DNA of 5,254 bases, taken from NCBI GenBank assembly GCA_013205415.1, contig JABMMY010000339.1, positions 1 to 5,254 of the forward strand, given 5' to 3'. Shown here in pieces: positions 1 through 5,254 of this stretch (the stretch's first letter is position 1; each line of letters starts with the position of its first letter). The notes beneath the pieces were generated by a model. The model worked only from the letters and a program-made list of their open reading frames with translations, did not search any database and was not told where the DNA came from. The DNA comes from Deltaproteobacteria bacterium (GTDB lineage Bacteria; Bdellovibrionota; FAC87; UBA2466). The position numbers and the translations under genes are program-made.

Positions 1-158
1 CCATTAAGATGATCTTCAATAAGGGTTCGACTTTCGGGGTCCAATTTACTCAGGGCCGCTTCAAAGGTTTTCCAAACCAATGCCGTGGCCTCCTCAAGTA
101 CCACCTTTTCTAATAGCTCCTCGACATCATCGGTTAATTCAGAATCGTAATTACTCAT
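1..158 (-). CDS. Small acidic regulator-like protein, possible sigma-70 region 4-type (partial, N-terminus only)
   Basis: Reading from the ATG at 158-156 on the minus strand gives 53 codons without a stop before the window edge. The protein starts MSNYDSELTDDVEELLEK and continues into a helical stretch with W29 and F32, then a segment reading SKLDPESRTLIEDHLNG (residues 37-53). The start is supported by a GGAG ribosome-binding site (complement of 168-171) nine bases upstream. The pattern 'L..L.PESR.LI..hl.G' resembles the opening of region 4 of sigma-70 family factors, just before the helix-turn-helix, and the acidic N-terminal helix would fit a short regulatory protein. The DNA-binding part, if present, lies off the left edge, so the assignment is an inference from a short segment. 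It could equally be another small helical protein. It is transcribed divergently from bamD and shares the 145-bp intergenic region. Confidence 0.75.
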   Translation of the reverse strand, partial: MSNYDSELTDDVEELLEKVVLEEATALVWKTFEAALSKLDPESRTLIEDHLN

Positions 159-167
159 AGAAAAGTG

Positions 168-171
168 CTCC
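168..171 (-). promoter_or_regulatory. Shine-Dalgarno site of the leftward partial gene
   Basis: The minus strand reads GGAG nine bases before the ATG at 158. This is what makes the short reading frame at the left edge credible as a real gene start rather than a chance open frame. Confidence 0.6.
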
Positions 172-197
172 GTTTTTTGTGTTTGCCGCTATGTGAT

Positions 198-235
198 AAC
201 GCGTATACCCAACCTATCGGCCGAATTGACGCGTT
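198..235. repeat. Spaced inverted repeat AACGCGT / ACGCGTT
   Basis: Bases 198-204 (AACGCGT) and 229-235 (ACGCGTT) are perfect reverse complements separated by 24 bases. The hexamer ACGCGT is itself palindromic, so the two copies are also direct repeats 30 bp apart, close to three helical turns. The right copy overlaps the TTGACG element. Such spacing on one DNA face suits a dimeric regulator bridging two sites, but no known operator is recognised. A further ACGCGT occurs inside bamD at 896-901, so chance remains possible. Confidence 0.35.
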
Positions 236-264
236 GCTTAACAGAAAAAAGGATTCCTGGTGAG

Positions 265-293
265 GATACCTATGATAGACTTCATCAGGTATC
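265..293 (+). promoter_or_regulatory. Inverted repeat / hairpin in the bamD leader
   Basis: GATACCT (265-271) pairs perfectly with AGGTATC (287-293). The stem continues as ATGA (272-275) with TCAT (282-285) if C286 is bulged, leaving the six-base loop TAGACT. If transcribed, this makes an 11-bp bulged hairpin ending ten bases before the bamD ATG. It contains the only AGG upstream of that start (287-289). If not transcribed, the same symmetry overlaps the TATGAT element and could serve as a repressor operator. Which of the two applies cannot be read from the sequence. Confidence 0.45.
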
Positions 294-303
294 AAATAAA
301 GTT

Positions 304-1092
304 ATGAAATCTCAAACACTTAAGGTTGGTTTAACGGTGCTAAAAAGAACGTCTATTTTGTGCTTATTGCTGGGAATTGTATTTTTGGGGGCCTGTTCGC
401 ATCAAGAGGTAAACAAAGAGGATCCCGATAGTCTTTACAATGAAGCGGAGTCTATTTTTAAGGATGAAAGGTATTTAATCGCTATTGAGAAATATCGGGA
501 CATTAAAAATCGATTTCCCTATAGCTCTCGTGCCACCGATTCAGAGCTGAGAATTGCAGATACCTATTTTGCACAGGAAAATTATTTGGAAGCAGAAAGT
601 GCCTACGAAATTTTTAAAGAGCTTCATCCTACACACCCTAGAAGTGATTATGTTCAATTTAGAATCGCCCTCTCCTACTATAAAGAAATTCCGGATGATA
701 ATGCCAGGGATTTAAGTTCTGCAACTAGAGCGATCGATTCTTTTGCGATAGTCATTGAAAAATTTCCAAACTCTGAGTTTGTTGTTAAGGCGAAGGAGTA
801 CAGTTTAGATGCCAGAAAAAAACTTGGAGAACATGAAGCTTACGTCGCTAATTTTTATTATGAGCGAAAACATTATCTCTCAGCATCTTATCGTTACGCG
901 TCACTCCTAAGAGACTATCCAAATATGGGTTATGATGAAGTAGCACTGTACCGATTGGGACAATGTTATTATCATATTCATATGAATGGGAATGCCACTG
1001 CGGCTTTAAAGAGGTTAGTAGTTCAGTACCCCAATTCAACTTTTAAGGTAGAAGTAGAAGCGTTAATTGAAAGTTTGAAAAAGAAAAACTAA
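304..1092 (+). CDS. bamD: Outer membrane protein assembly factor BamD (TPR lipoprotein)
   Basis: This 262-aa lipoprotein is the BamD (YfiO/ComL) component of the BAM complex, which works with BamA on the periplasmic face of the outer membrane to fold and insert beta-barrel proteins. The sequence shows a signal peptide with K7, K14 and R15, a hydrophobic core at about 17-29, and a lipobox LGAC with lipidated Cys31. Ser32 at +2 fits outer-membrane sorting. About five TPR-like helix pairs follow (roughly 41-74, 75-112, 113-158, 175-208 and 210-245). They carry BamD hallmarks: DSLYNEAESIFKDERY near the mature N-terminus, repeated 'FP.S'/'YP.S' turns, HPRSDYVQF at 111-119, and EAYVANFYYERKHY at 178-191. 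The length matches the family (about 245 aa in E. coli). The frame is open upstream to a GTG at 193, but starting there would put 37 non-signal residues before the signal peptide, so ATG 304 is preferred. The ribosome-binding site is weak, with AGG 14 bases away inside a hairpin arm. The next gene starts 14 bases after the stop, indicating an operon. Confidence 0.93.
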   Translation: MKSQTLKVGLTVLKRTSILCLLLGIVFLGACSHQEVNKEDPDSLYNEAESIFKDERYLIAIEKYRDIKNRFPYSSRATDSELRIADTYFAQENYLEAESAYEIFKELHPTHPRSDYVQFRIALSYYKEIPDDNARDLSSATRAIDSFAIVIEKFPNSEFVVKAKEYSLDARKKLGEHEAYVANFYYERKHYLSASYRYASLLRDYPNMGYDEVALYRLGQCYYHIHMNGNATAALKRLVVQYPNSTFKVEVEALIESLKKKN

Positions 1093-1106
1093 CAAGGGGA
1101 TTACTC

Positions 1107-1868
1107 ATGGTCTCATTGCCATCGACTCAAACGCTGGAAGAGTTACTAAGTTTGGCTCGCGAAGATCTCAATCGAAACCAACTTTCAACCGCAGAAAAAA
1201 ATCTTGAGCAGGCGATTCTTTTAAATAATCAATCTCCGGAAGCCTTTAATCTTTTGGGACACGTTTATACTAAAAAGGGAAAGTTTAAAAAAGCGATCCT
1301 AGCCTTTAAAAAATCCCTGGTTCTAGACCCTTCACATACAGAAGCAGCCATTGCATTAAGTAGTTTGCAAAATGATGTAGGGAACTACAAAGAGGCGGCG
1401 ATTGTTTATCAAAATGCTAAACGGAGATTAGAAAATACTCAGCCAGGATTTGATCCAAGAATTAATCAGGCACTCGCTAAAAGTCATTTCACTATTGGGG
1501 TCTCTTATATGAAGTTTGAGCGATTCTTAGAGGCTCATCATGAATTTTCTAAATCATTTCAGTTAGACCCAGAAAATATTTTTAGTGCTATTCAGATGGC
1601 TCGCTGTCTATCTAAAACGGGAAATAAGGAGTGGGCACTTAACTTACTTAAGAAAGCAACAGAGTCCCATCCTAAGGATGTGGGTGCTAAGATACAATTG
1701 GGAATCTTATATCACTCTTTAAAAAAGTTGAAGGAGGCCTATCGGCAATGGAGCGAAGCCCTACTTTTAGATCCTGAAAATAAATCGGCTCAAATGTATT
1801 TGAGCATGTTTGAGTATGAAACTCCTATAGCGGGGATCACCTCTCAAGCCGATGGCTATAGCGCTTAA
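1107..1868 (+). CDS. Tetratricopeptide repeat (TPR) protein, cytoplasmic
   Basis: This 253-aa protein is built almost wholly of TPR repeats. There are six likely units, at about residues 12-43, 44-77, 78-111, 123-156, 157-190 and 191-224. The canonical pattern is clear in units 2, 4 and 6, for example SPEAFNLLGHVYTKKGKF followed by an 'A...F.KSL.LDP' helix. The segment LENTQPGFDPRINQAL (108-123) is a longer loop between units 3 and 4. A short tail rich in small residues ends at YSA. There is no signal peptide, lipobox or membrane segment, so it probably acts in the cytoplasm as a protein-protein interaction scaffold. The start is well supported by AAGGGGA at 1094-1100, six bases before the ATG. 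It sits 14 bases after bamD and 14 bases before the exported-protein gene, so it is almost certainly co-transcribed. TPR folds do not specify a partner, so no function is assigned. It is not a duplicate of bamD, which is periplasmic and has different repeat signatures. Confidence 0.88.
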   Translation: MVSLPSTQTLEELLSLAREDLNRNQLSTAEKNLEQAILLNNQSPEAFNLLGHVYTKKGKFKKAILAFKKSLVLDPSHTEAAIALSSLQNDVGNYKEAAIVYQNAKRRLENTQPGFDPRINQALAKSHFTIGVSYMKFERFLEAHHEFSKSFQLDPENIFSAIQMARCLSKTGNKEWALNLLKKATESHPKDVGAKIQLGILYHSLKKLKEAYRQWSEALLLDPENKSAQMYLSMFEYETPIAGITSQADGYSA

Positions 1869-1869
1869 A

Positions 1870-1873
1870 AGGT
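1870..1873 (+). promoter_or_regulatory. Shine-Dalgarno site deciding the start of the exported-protein gene
   Basis: AGGT at 1870-1873 lies nine bases before ATG 1883 but only three before the in-frame TTG at 1877. Spacing favours the ATG. Against this, the TTG start would add Met-Lys and give the signal peptide the positive charge it otherwise lacks. Confidence 0.5.
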
Positions 1874-1882
1874 CATTTGAAA

Positions 1883-2839
1883 ATGTACCTCTTCATTTTA
1901 GCGCTGGGTCTCACTTTACTAGCCCCTATCTCCCAAGCCGATATCAATCTTGAGGATAAAAATCCCTTTCAGAAAACCCCCTTGGATGAAGCTGTTTCCA
2001 CAGATGATTATAGCCATCCTTTTTTGATCACAAGAACCACCTGGAAATATTCCCTTCCACCCAAAACGGTAGAGAATAAAATTAGAAATAAATTAAAGAT
2101 TGGCCGAATGGATTTAAAAACTCAGTTTTCCAATCAGGGAATGGGGTCAGAAGCCTTCTTGTTAGAAAAGTATAAACTTCCTGCTGGGGCTTTAGCCGAA
2201 AATCAGGTTGAGGGAATAAAGAGTTGCAGCGCTGAAAAGTGTTTAATGAAACTAAGAACCAAGACAGAGGTCATTCTGTTAGAAAAATCAAAAAATAAAA
2301 TAGAAACCTTTCGCCAGTTAATGTTTCAAAGAATAAAAAACTATCTCGCTATTAGAGAACTCACCGGTTATGAGGATAGAAAAAGTAATATAGGTTACGT
2401 ACCGCAGATGTTGGACCTAATTGTTACATTAAACCTTAGTCCAGTAACCCTATCCTATTTGAAGGAAAAACTTTGGACGCTCCCCCAGAGCAACGGCCAT
2501 CCTTTAGATTCGTGGATAAAACAGGAAATGGTCATTATTGCTCCAGACCAGATGCAGCCTATCTTGAGGATTTCCGAGGGCCTTGAATTTCACGAAAATG
2601 AAAGGGTGTTGTTTTTAGAACTACCATTTTATACGGCTCACTATTTCGATTCCTCATTGAGTCTATATGAAGTGGTGGCTAATAAAAAAAATCCCAATGA
2701 GTCGCTGGCTATTATCACCGATGTTATGGAGATTGATGAATTAAAAAAATCGTCCCTTATCAGAACATTATTCAAGGGGAAGATGGTAAGGGCGGTCACC
2801 GAATACCAAACTAATTTTCTTGGTTCTTTAGGCAAGTAA
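1883..2839 (+). CDS. Exported protein of unknown function
   Basis: I do not recognise this 318-aa protein. It begins with a short hydrophobic signal peptide, MYLFILALGLTLLAPISQA, with a likely signal peptidase I cut after SQA (A19|D20). There is no lipobox and no later membrane segment, so the mature protein should be periplasmic or outside the cell. The mature part has a basic stretch (about 60-80), a Cys115-Ser-Ala-Glu-Lys-Cys120 pair that could form a small disulfide loop, a probable helical region (about 140-200) with RELTGYEDR at 158-166, and a C-terminal region (about 214-306) richer in beta-like strands. That last part contains PDQMQPILRISEGLEF, LELPFYTAHYFDSSLSLYEV and TDVMEIDELKKSSLIR, and looks like the conserved core. 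An alternative TTG start at 1877 would add two residues (Met-Lys). It follows the TPR gene by 14 bases and is the last gene of the bamD operon. An envelope role is plausible by context only. Confidence 0.85.
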   Translation: MYLFILALGLTLLAPISQADINLEDKNPFQKTPLDEAVSTDDYSHPFLITRTTWKYSLPPKTVENKIRNKLKIGRMDLKTQFSNQGMGSEAFLLEKYKLPAGALAENQVEGIKSCSAEKCLMKLRTKTEVILLEKSKNKIETFRQLMFQRIKNYLAIRELTGYEDRKSNIGYVPQMLDLIVTLNLSPVTLSYLKEKLWTLPQSNGHPLDSWIKQEMVIIAPDQMQPILRISEGLEFHENERVLFLELPFYTAHYFDSSLSLYEVVANKKNPNESLAIITDVMEIDELKKSSLIRTLFKGKMVRAVTEYQTNFLGSLGK

Positions 2840-2853
2840 AAAACTATTTTTTA
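2837..2853. repeat. A/T palindrome spanning both convergent stop codons
   Basis: TAAAAAA (2837-2843) and TTTTTTA (2847-2853) are perfect reverse complements around a CTA loop. The palindrome contains the TAA of the exported-protein gene and the TAG (complement of 2844-2846) of the AsmA-family gene. A stem of A-U pairs alone is weak. The tract gives each strand a run of six T at the end of its gene, which could assist termination in both directions. Confidence 0.4.
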
Positions 2854-5254
2854 ATGAGCCCACCCAGGGCCTCTTTTAGTTTTTCCTCTAGCTCCCGGCC
2901 GGTTCTCTTTTTTAATTCTATAGCGGCTTTCTGTAGCCTCTCTTCGGCGGCTCGTTTGGCATAGGAAACTAATCGACCTTCAATGACAGAACTATCTAAT
3001 GTCACCGAGGGATGGGCAGCGGGCCCCTCGATAAGAAGTGGAATCGAAGACTCCCCTTTTTCATCCTTAATAGCATCCAAAACTTTACGGTCTAGTAATG
3101 TCTCTTTGGGAATCCAGGAGACCTTAGAATAGACATTCTGATCCATATCCACGGTGGTTAACGGGGCGGTCAGGTCAAAGTACGGACTGTGCATAGACAT
3201 ATCATTGAGGGCCAGTTTCTCATTTTTAAAGGAGAAACTTCCCGAGGTGTCCTTAATCGACTCCTCCCAAGCTGTGTTTTTGATTAAAACCGCCAATGGC
3301 GGGAATTTTTTTAAGGCCTCTAGGGGCTTTTGTGTAAAGTTAATAGTATTGAGTCGTCCATCGGAAAGTGTGAAGCTTCCTGAGCTCGCCATAGATTTTT
3401 TAATGGCCTCTTGTGTAATTCCGGTGAAATTATTATTGAGTTCTGCTTTTATGCGCCCCTGAAGAAGACCGTGAGATTTAGGGGAGAGACTTTCAATAAC
3501 GCTATTTACATTCATTCCGCTGATGGTAATTTTTTGGTCACATTTCGGTAGCTTTTCACTTCCATTCCAATGAGTGGTTACCCTCATGGAGCCTCCAAAC
3601 ATTTGTAGGTTTAAGGGGTCGATATTTAAAAGACCCCTTTCCCAATCGAATCGGCCGGTTAAATTCTCAGCTGTATAGGAATTTAATTCTGCATTCCTAA
3701 TATTAATGGCGCCATTAATTTTCGCTTTTTTAAGAATGGGGAAGGCGTCTCTAAAATCGCTTCCCGTTTCGCTGGAACTAGCAACTGGAACGGCCACTAA
3801 AACTGCCTTCGATTCGATGGTGTCGGGTAAAAAATCTTTCGACGACAAATGGTTTGAACTCAAATTAAATGAGATAACAGGCTCGGTAAAAGAAAATAGG
3901 GAGAGCGCTAAATTGACATCGGAATTGGGGAATCGAGTTTGAAATCCTTGTAGCTTCAGAGAGTTTTGTGTTGCTATAATTTTGCCGTTCATCTCTTTTA
4001 TTTGTAGGATTTTAGCAATATTTTTTTGGGGATAATCGATCGCTAGGCCCGATAGCGTACTCTCAATGGTAACCGTGGGTTGTTTGTGGGGTGTGGTGAG
4101 TGGTCCACTAAGCGAAATTCTATTTTTAAAGGTTCCCTTAAAAACACTAATCTTATTACTCTTTAAAAAGGGAATCAGCGGGGCAAGTTCCTTAGCAGAA
4201 ATAGATTGGGTCTCTAAACTTAAATTAGCAAGTGGGTTTTTGAAGTTTGAGATGCTTCCCTTGAGTGTGGCTTTAATCGGCCCTAAAGCAAAGGAGCCAC
4301 TTTTAATCTGGGCCTCCTTAGCGCTGCTCTGGATGGTGAGGTTAGCTCCCATGGGTACGCCAGGCCCCTTTAAAAACAGATCTGAATATCCGAAAATATT
4401 ATCTTGAAGGTTGATAGAGGTATGGGTAGCGAGTGTTTTTAATTCGCCATGTGAATATTTAATTTTAGTATCGGAATTTATTTTGGCAATTCCAGTAAGT
4501 GTTACCTCCTTATTAGGAATCCAGTTTTGCAAGATAGGGATTTGTACCTCTTTGGCGTTAAGATCTAATTCTAAGCTTGCAGATTTCCAATCATCAAAGG
4601 TGCCAGAGTAACCTAACCTTCCATTTAAAGATCCCTTGGTTTTAATATTGCCAAGGCTGGGGAAAAACTGTTCCCAGCCCTCTAGAGATGTCGGTGCAAT
4701 GGTAGCCTCAAGTTGGGAGGTTATTTTCGGCCCATTGATAATTTTCCCGCTGATCGAGGCGGTGAGATTATGAAACTGAGCTTCGCCGAGATTGAGTTGG
4801 TAATCCTGATTATTTCCGACAAGCTGAACCTTAGCATGAAAGGGGGTTCCGGGAAGTTTCTTAAACTGATTGTCCTTTATAATCGTGGCCTGGGTGCCAT
4901 CGATCTTAAAGTCGGCCTTTAAGGCGGTCGTTTCTGTTTTTTTAAACTTGGCATCGATTTCCAAAGATACCGGACCGGTAATATTGGGGTGATTAACCAA
5001 TAGGGTAAGCCCATTGGCGCGCAATTCTCCTTCGGTGTTGATGGTATTAATATCTTTTCCCAATCCCTGACTAGAGGTTTTAAAATATAGTTTTCCCTGA
5101 ACCGATTGAAGCCAAGGAATTAAATTGTGATTACTTTTAAGATCGAGCTCCTTGATCTCTTTTTCTGAGCTCTCAATCTCTAGGCTCCACTTAGTCGAAG
5201 CAAGGTCATATTTACCGGATGTTTGAAAAGAAACAGGCCCAACCAAAATAGAGG
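2844..5254 (-). CDS. AsmA-family envelope protein (partial, N-terminus beyond the window)
   Basis: The frame is open from the right edge to the TAG at 2846-2844, giving 802 residues of a larger protein. Residue numbers here count from the TTG at 5246, but that is not a real start because Ser-Ile codons precede it in frame. The sequence is a long run of short beta-strand repeats with alternating hydrophobic residues and Gly turns, such as GSLNGRLGYSGTF (205-217), KGSISNFKNPLANLSL (329-344) and LSGPLTTPHKQPTVTI (379-394). This is typical of the groove-shaped AsmA/TamB/YhdP superfamily linked to lipid transport between inner and outer membranes. The AsmA C-terminal core is recognisable: LTGRFDWERGLLNIDPLNLQ, then MFGGSMRV (549-556), FTLSDGRLNTINF (625-637), and IPLLIEGPAAHPSVTLDSS (735-753). 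A charged, probably helical tail (756-800) ends the protein. Superfamily members usually carry one N-terminal membrane anchor, which would lie off the window. E. coli AsmA is about 617 aa and TamB/YhdP about 1,260, so this is a medium-to-large member. It converges on the bamD operon with four bases between stop codons. Confidence 0.85.
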   Translation of the reverse strand, partial: SILVGPVSFQTSGKYDLASTKWSLEIESSEKEIKELDLKSNHNLIPWLQSVQGKLYFKTSSQGLGKDINTINTEGELRANGLTLLVNHPNITGPVSLEIDAKFKKTETTALKADFKIDGTQATIIKDNQFKKLPGTPFHAKVQLVGNNQDYQLNLGEAQFHNLTASISGKIINGPKITSQLEATIAPTSLEGWEQFFPSLGNIKTKGSLNGRLGYSGTFDDWKSASLELDLNAKEVQIPILQNWIPNKEVTLTGIAKINSDTKIKYSHGELKTLATHTSINLQDNIFGYSDLFLKGPGVPMGANLTIQSSAKEAQIKSGSFALGPIKATLKGSISNFKNPLANLSLETQSISAKELAPLIPFLKSNKISVFKGTFKNRISLSGPLTTPHKQPTVTIESTLSGLAIDYPQKNIAKILQIKEMNGKIIATQNSLKLQGFQTRFPNSDVNLALSLFSFTEPVISFNLSSNHLSSKDFLPDTIESKAVLVAVPVASSSETGSDFRDAFPILKKAKINGAINIRNAELNSYTAENLTGRFDWERGLLNIDPLNLQMFGGSMRVTTHWNGSEKLPKCDQKITISGMNVNSVIESLSPKSHGLLQGRIKAELNNNFTGITQEAIKKSMASSGSFTLSDGRLNTINFTQKPLEALKKFPPLAVLIKNTAWEESIKDTSGSFSFKNEKLALNDMSMHSPYFDLTAPLTTVDMDQNVYSKVSWIPKETLLDRKVLDAIKDEKGESSIPLLIEGPAAHPSVTLDSSVIEGRLVSYAKRAAEERLQKAAIELKKRTGRELEEKLKEALGGLIKK
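2856..2884 (+). terminator. Possible rho-independent terminator of the bamD operon, inside the AsmA-family coding sequence
   Basis: GAGCCC (2856-2861) can pair with GGGCCTC (2867-2873), with one bulged C and the five-base loop ACCCA. It is followed directly by TTTTAGTTTTT (2874-2884). Hairpin plus T-run in this order fits an intrinsic terminator on the plus strand, 16 bases after the stop of the exported-protein gene. On the minus strand the same DNA encodes residues E-A-L-G-G-L near the AsmA C-terminus. The stem is short and bulged and the T-run is interrupted, so strength is uncertain. Confidence 0.4.

Larger units (their letters stand above)
159..303. promoter_or_regulatory. Divergent intergenic region between the leftward regulator-like gene and bamD
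   Basis: This is the only sizeable non-coding stretch in the window and must carry the start signals of both flanking genes. A TATGAT (271-276, plus) and an overlapping TATCAT (complement of 272-277, minus) each match the sigma-70 -10 box in five of six positions. Neither has a convincing -35 box at the right distance. A TTGACG at 226-231 resembles a -35 box on the plus strand but has no good -10 box 16-18 bases downstream. I therefore do not assign a precise promoter. The interval also contains the inverted repeat at 198-235 and the hairpin at 265-293, listed separately. Confidence 0.55.

Noticed and set aside
226..254. TTGACG (226-231) as a -35 box of a bamD promoter
   Set aside because: No sequence 16-18 bases downstream resembles a -10 box (the region reads AAAGGATT), so a sigma-70 promoter cannot be assigned here.
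193..303. Upstream extension of bamD from a GTG at 193 (37 extra residues)
   Set aside because: It would place a polar, non-signal stretch before an obvious lipoprotein signal peptide, and the region contains regulatory symmetry instead. ATG 304 gives a normal signal peptide length.
848..1039. 63-codon open frame on the minus strand inside bamD
   Set aside because: It lies antisense to a well-supported gene, has no recognisable domain, and is most simply a shadow of bamD codon usage.
2641..2835. 64-codon open frame on the minus strand at the end of the exported-protein gene
   Set aside because: It is antisense to a convincing coding region with a signal peptide, and shows no family features of its own.
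3154..4922. Several open frames of 66-113 codons on the plus strand opposite the AsmA-family gene
   Set aside because: They fall opposite one continuous 802-codon frame with clear AsmA features. Hydrophobic runs in them reflect the complement of strand-rich codons, not real membrane proteins.
1..5254. CRISPR array, tRNA or rRNA gene, insertion sequence, toxin-antitoxin or defence cassette
   Set aside because: No regularly spaced repeats, cloverleaf-like segments, transposase motifs or terminal inverted repeats were seen. Coding sequence fills nearly the whole window.

Overview
The window comes from the chromosome of a diderm (Gram-negative) bacterium. The evidence is a BamD-type outer-membrane-assembly lipoprotein with a lipobox, an AsmA-family envelope protein, and a small exported protein. 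The DNA is moderately A/T-rich and tightly packed, with gaps of 14, 14 and 4 bases between neighbouring genes after bamD. Protein style (a compact TPR-rich BamD followed by a second TPR gene) is compatible with a deltaproteobacterial or Bdellovibrionota-like lineage, but this is an impression and not proof.

Layout. Bases 1-158 (minus) hold the first 53 codons of a gene that runs off the left edge. Its sequence resembles the start of a sigma-70 region 4-like regulator. Bases 159-303 are a divergent, non-coding regulatory interval with two notable pieces of symmetry: a 7-bp inverted repeat AACGCGT/ACGCGTT, and a bulged hairpin whose 3' arm ends 10 bases before the bamD start. Bases 304-2839 (plus) look like one operon: bamD, then a cytoplasmic TPR-repeat protein, then an exported protein of unknown function. 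Bases 2844-5254 (minus) hold the C-terminal 802 codons of a large AsmA-family protein whose start lies beyond the right edge. It converges on the operon with only four bases between the two stop codons.

How the genes fit together. BamD is the essential lipoprotein of the BAM complex, which inserts beta-barrels into the outer membrane. AsmA-family proteins are beta-rich, groove-shaped envelope proteins linked to lipid movement between the two membranes and to outer-membrane quality. The exported protein is co-directional with bamD, so an envelope role is plausible but unproven. This is mostly a housekeeping neighbourhood. I see no mobile element, CRISPR array, tRNA, rRNA or defence cassette. 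The items most worth a second look are the uncharacterised exported protein, the structured bamD leader, and a terminator-like hairpin for the bamD operon lying inside the last codons of the convergent AsmA gene.
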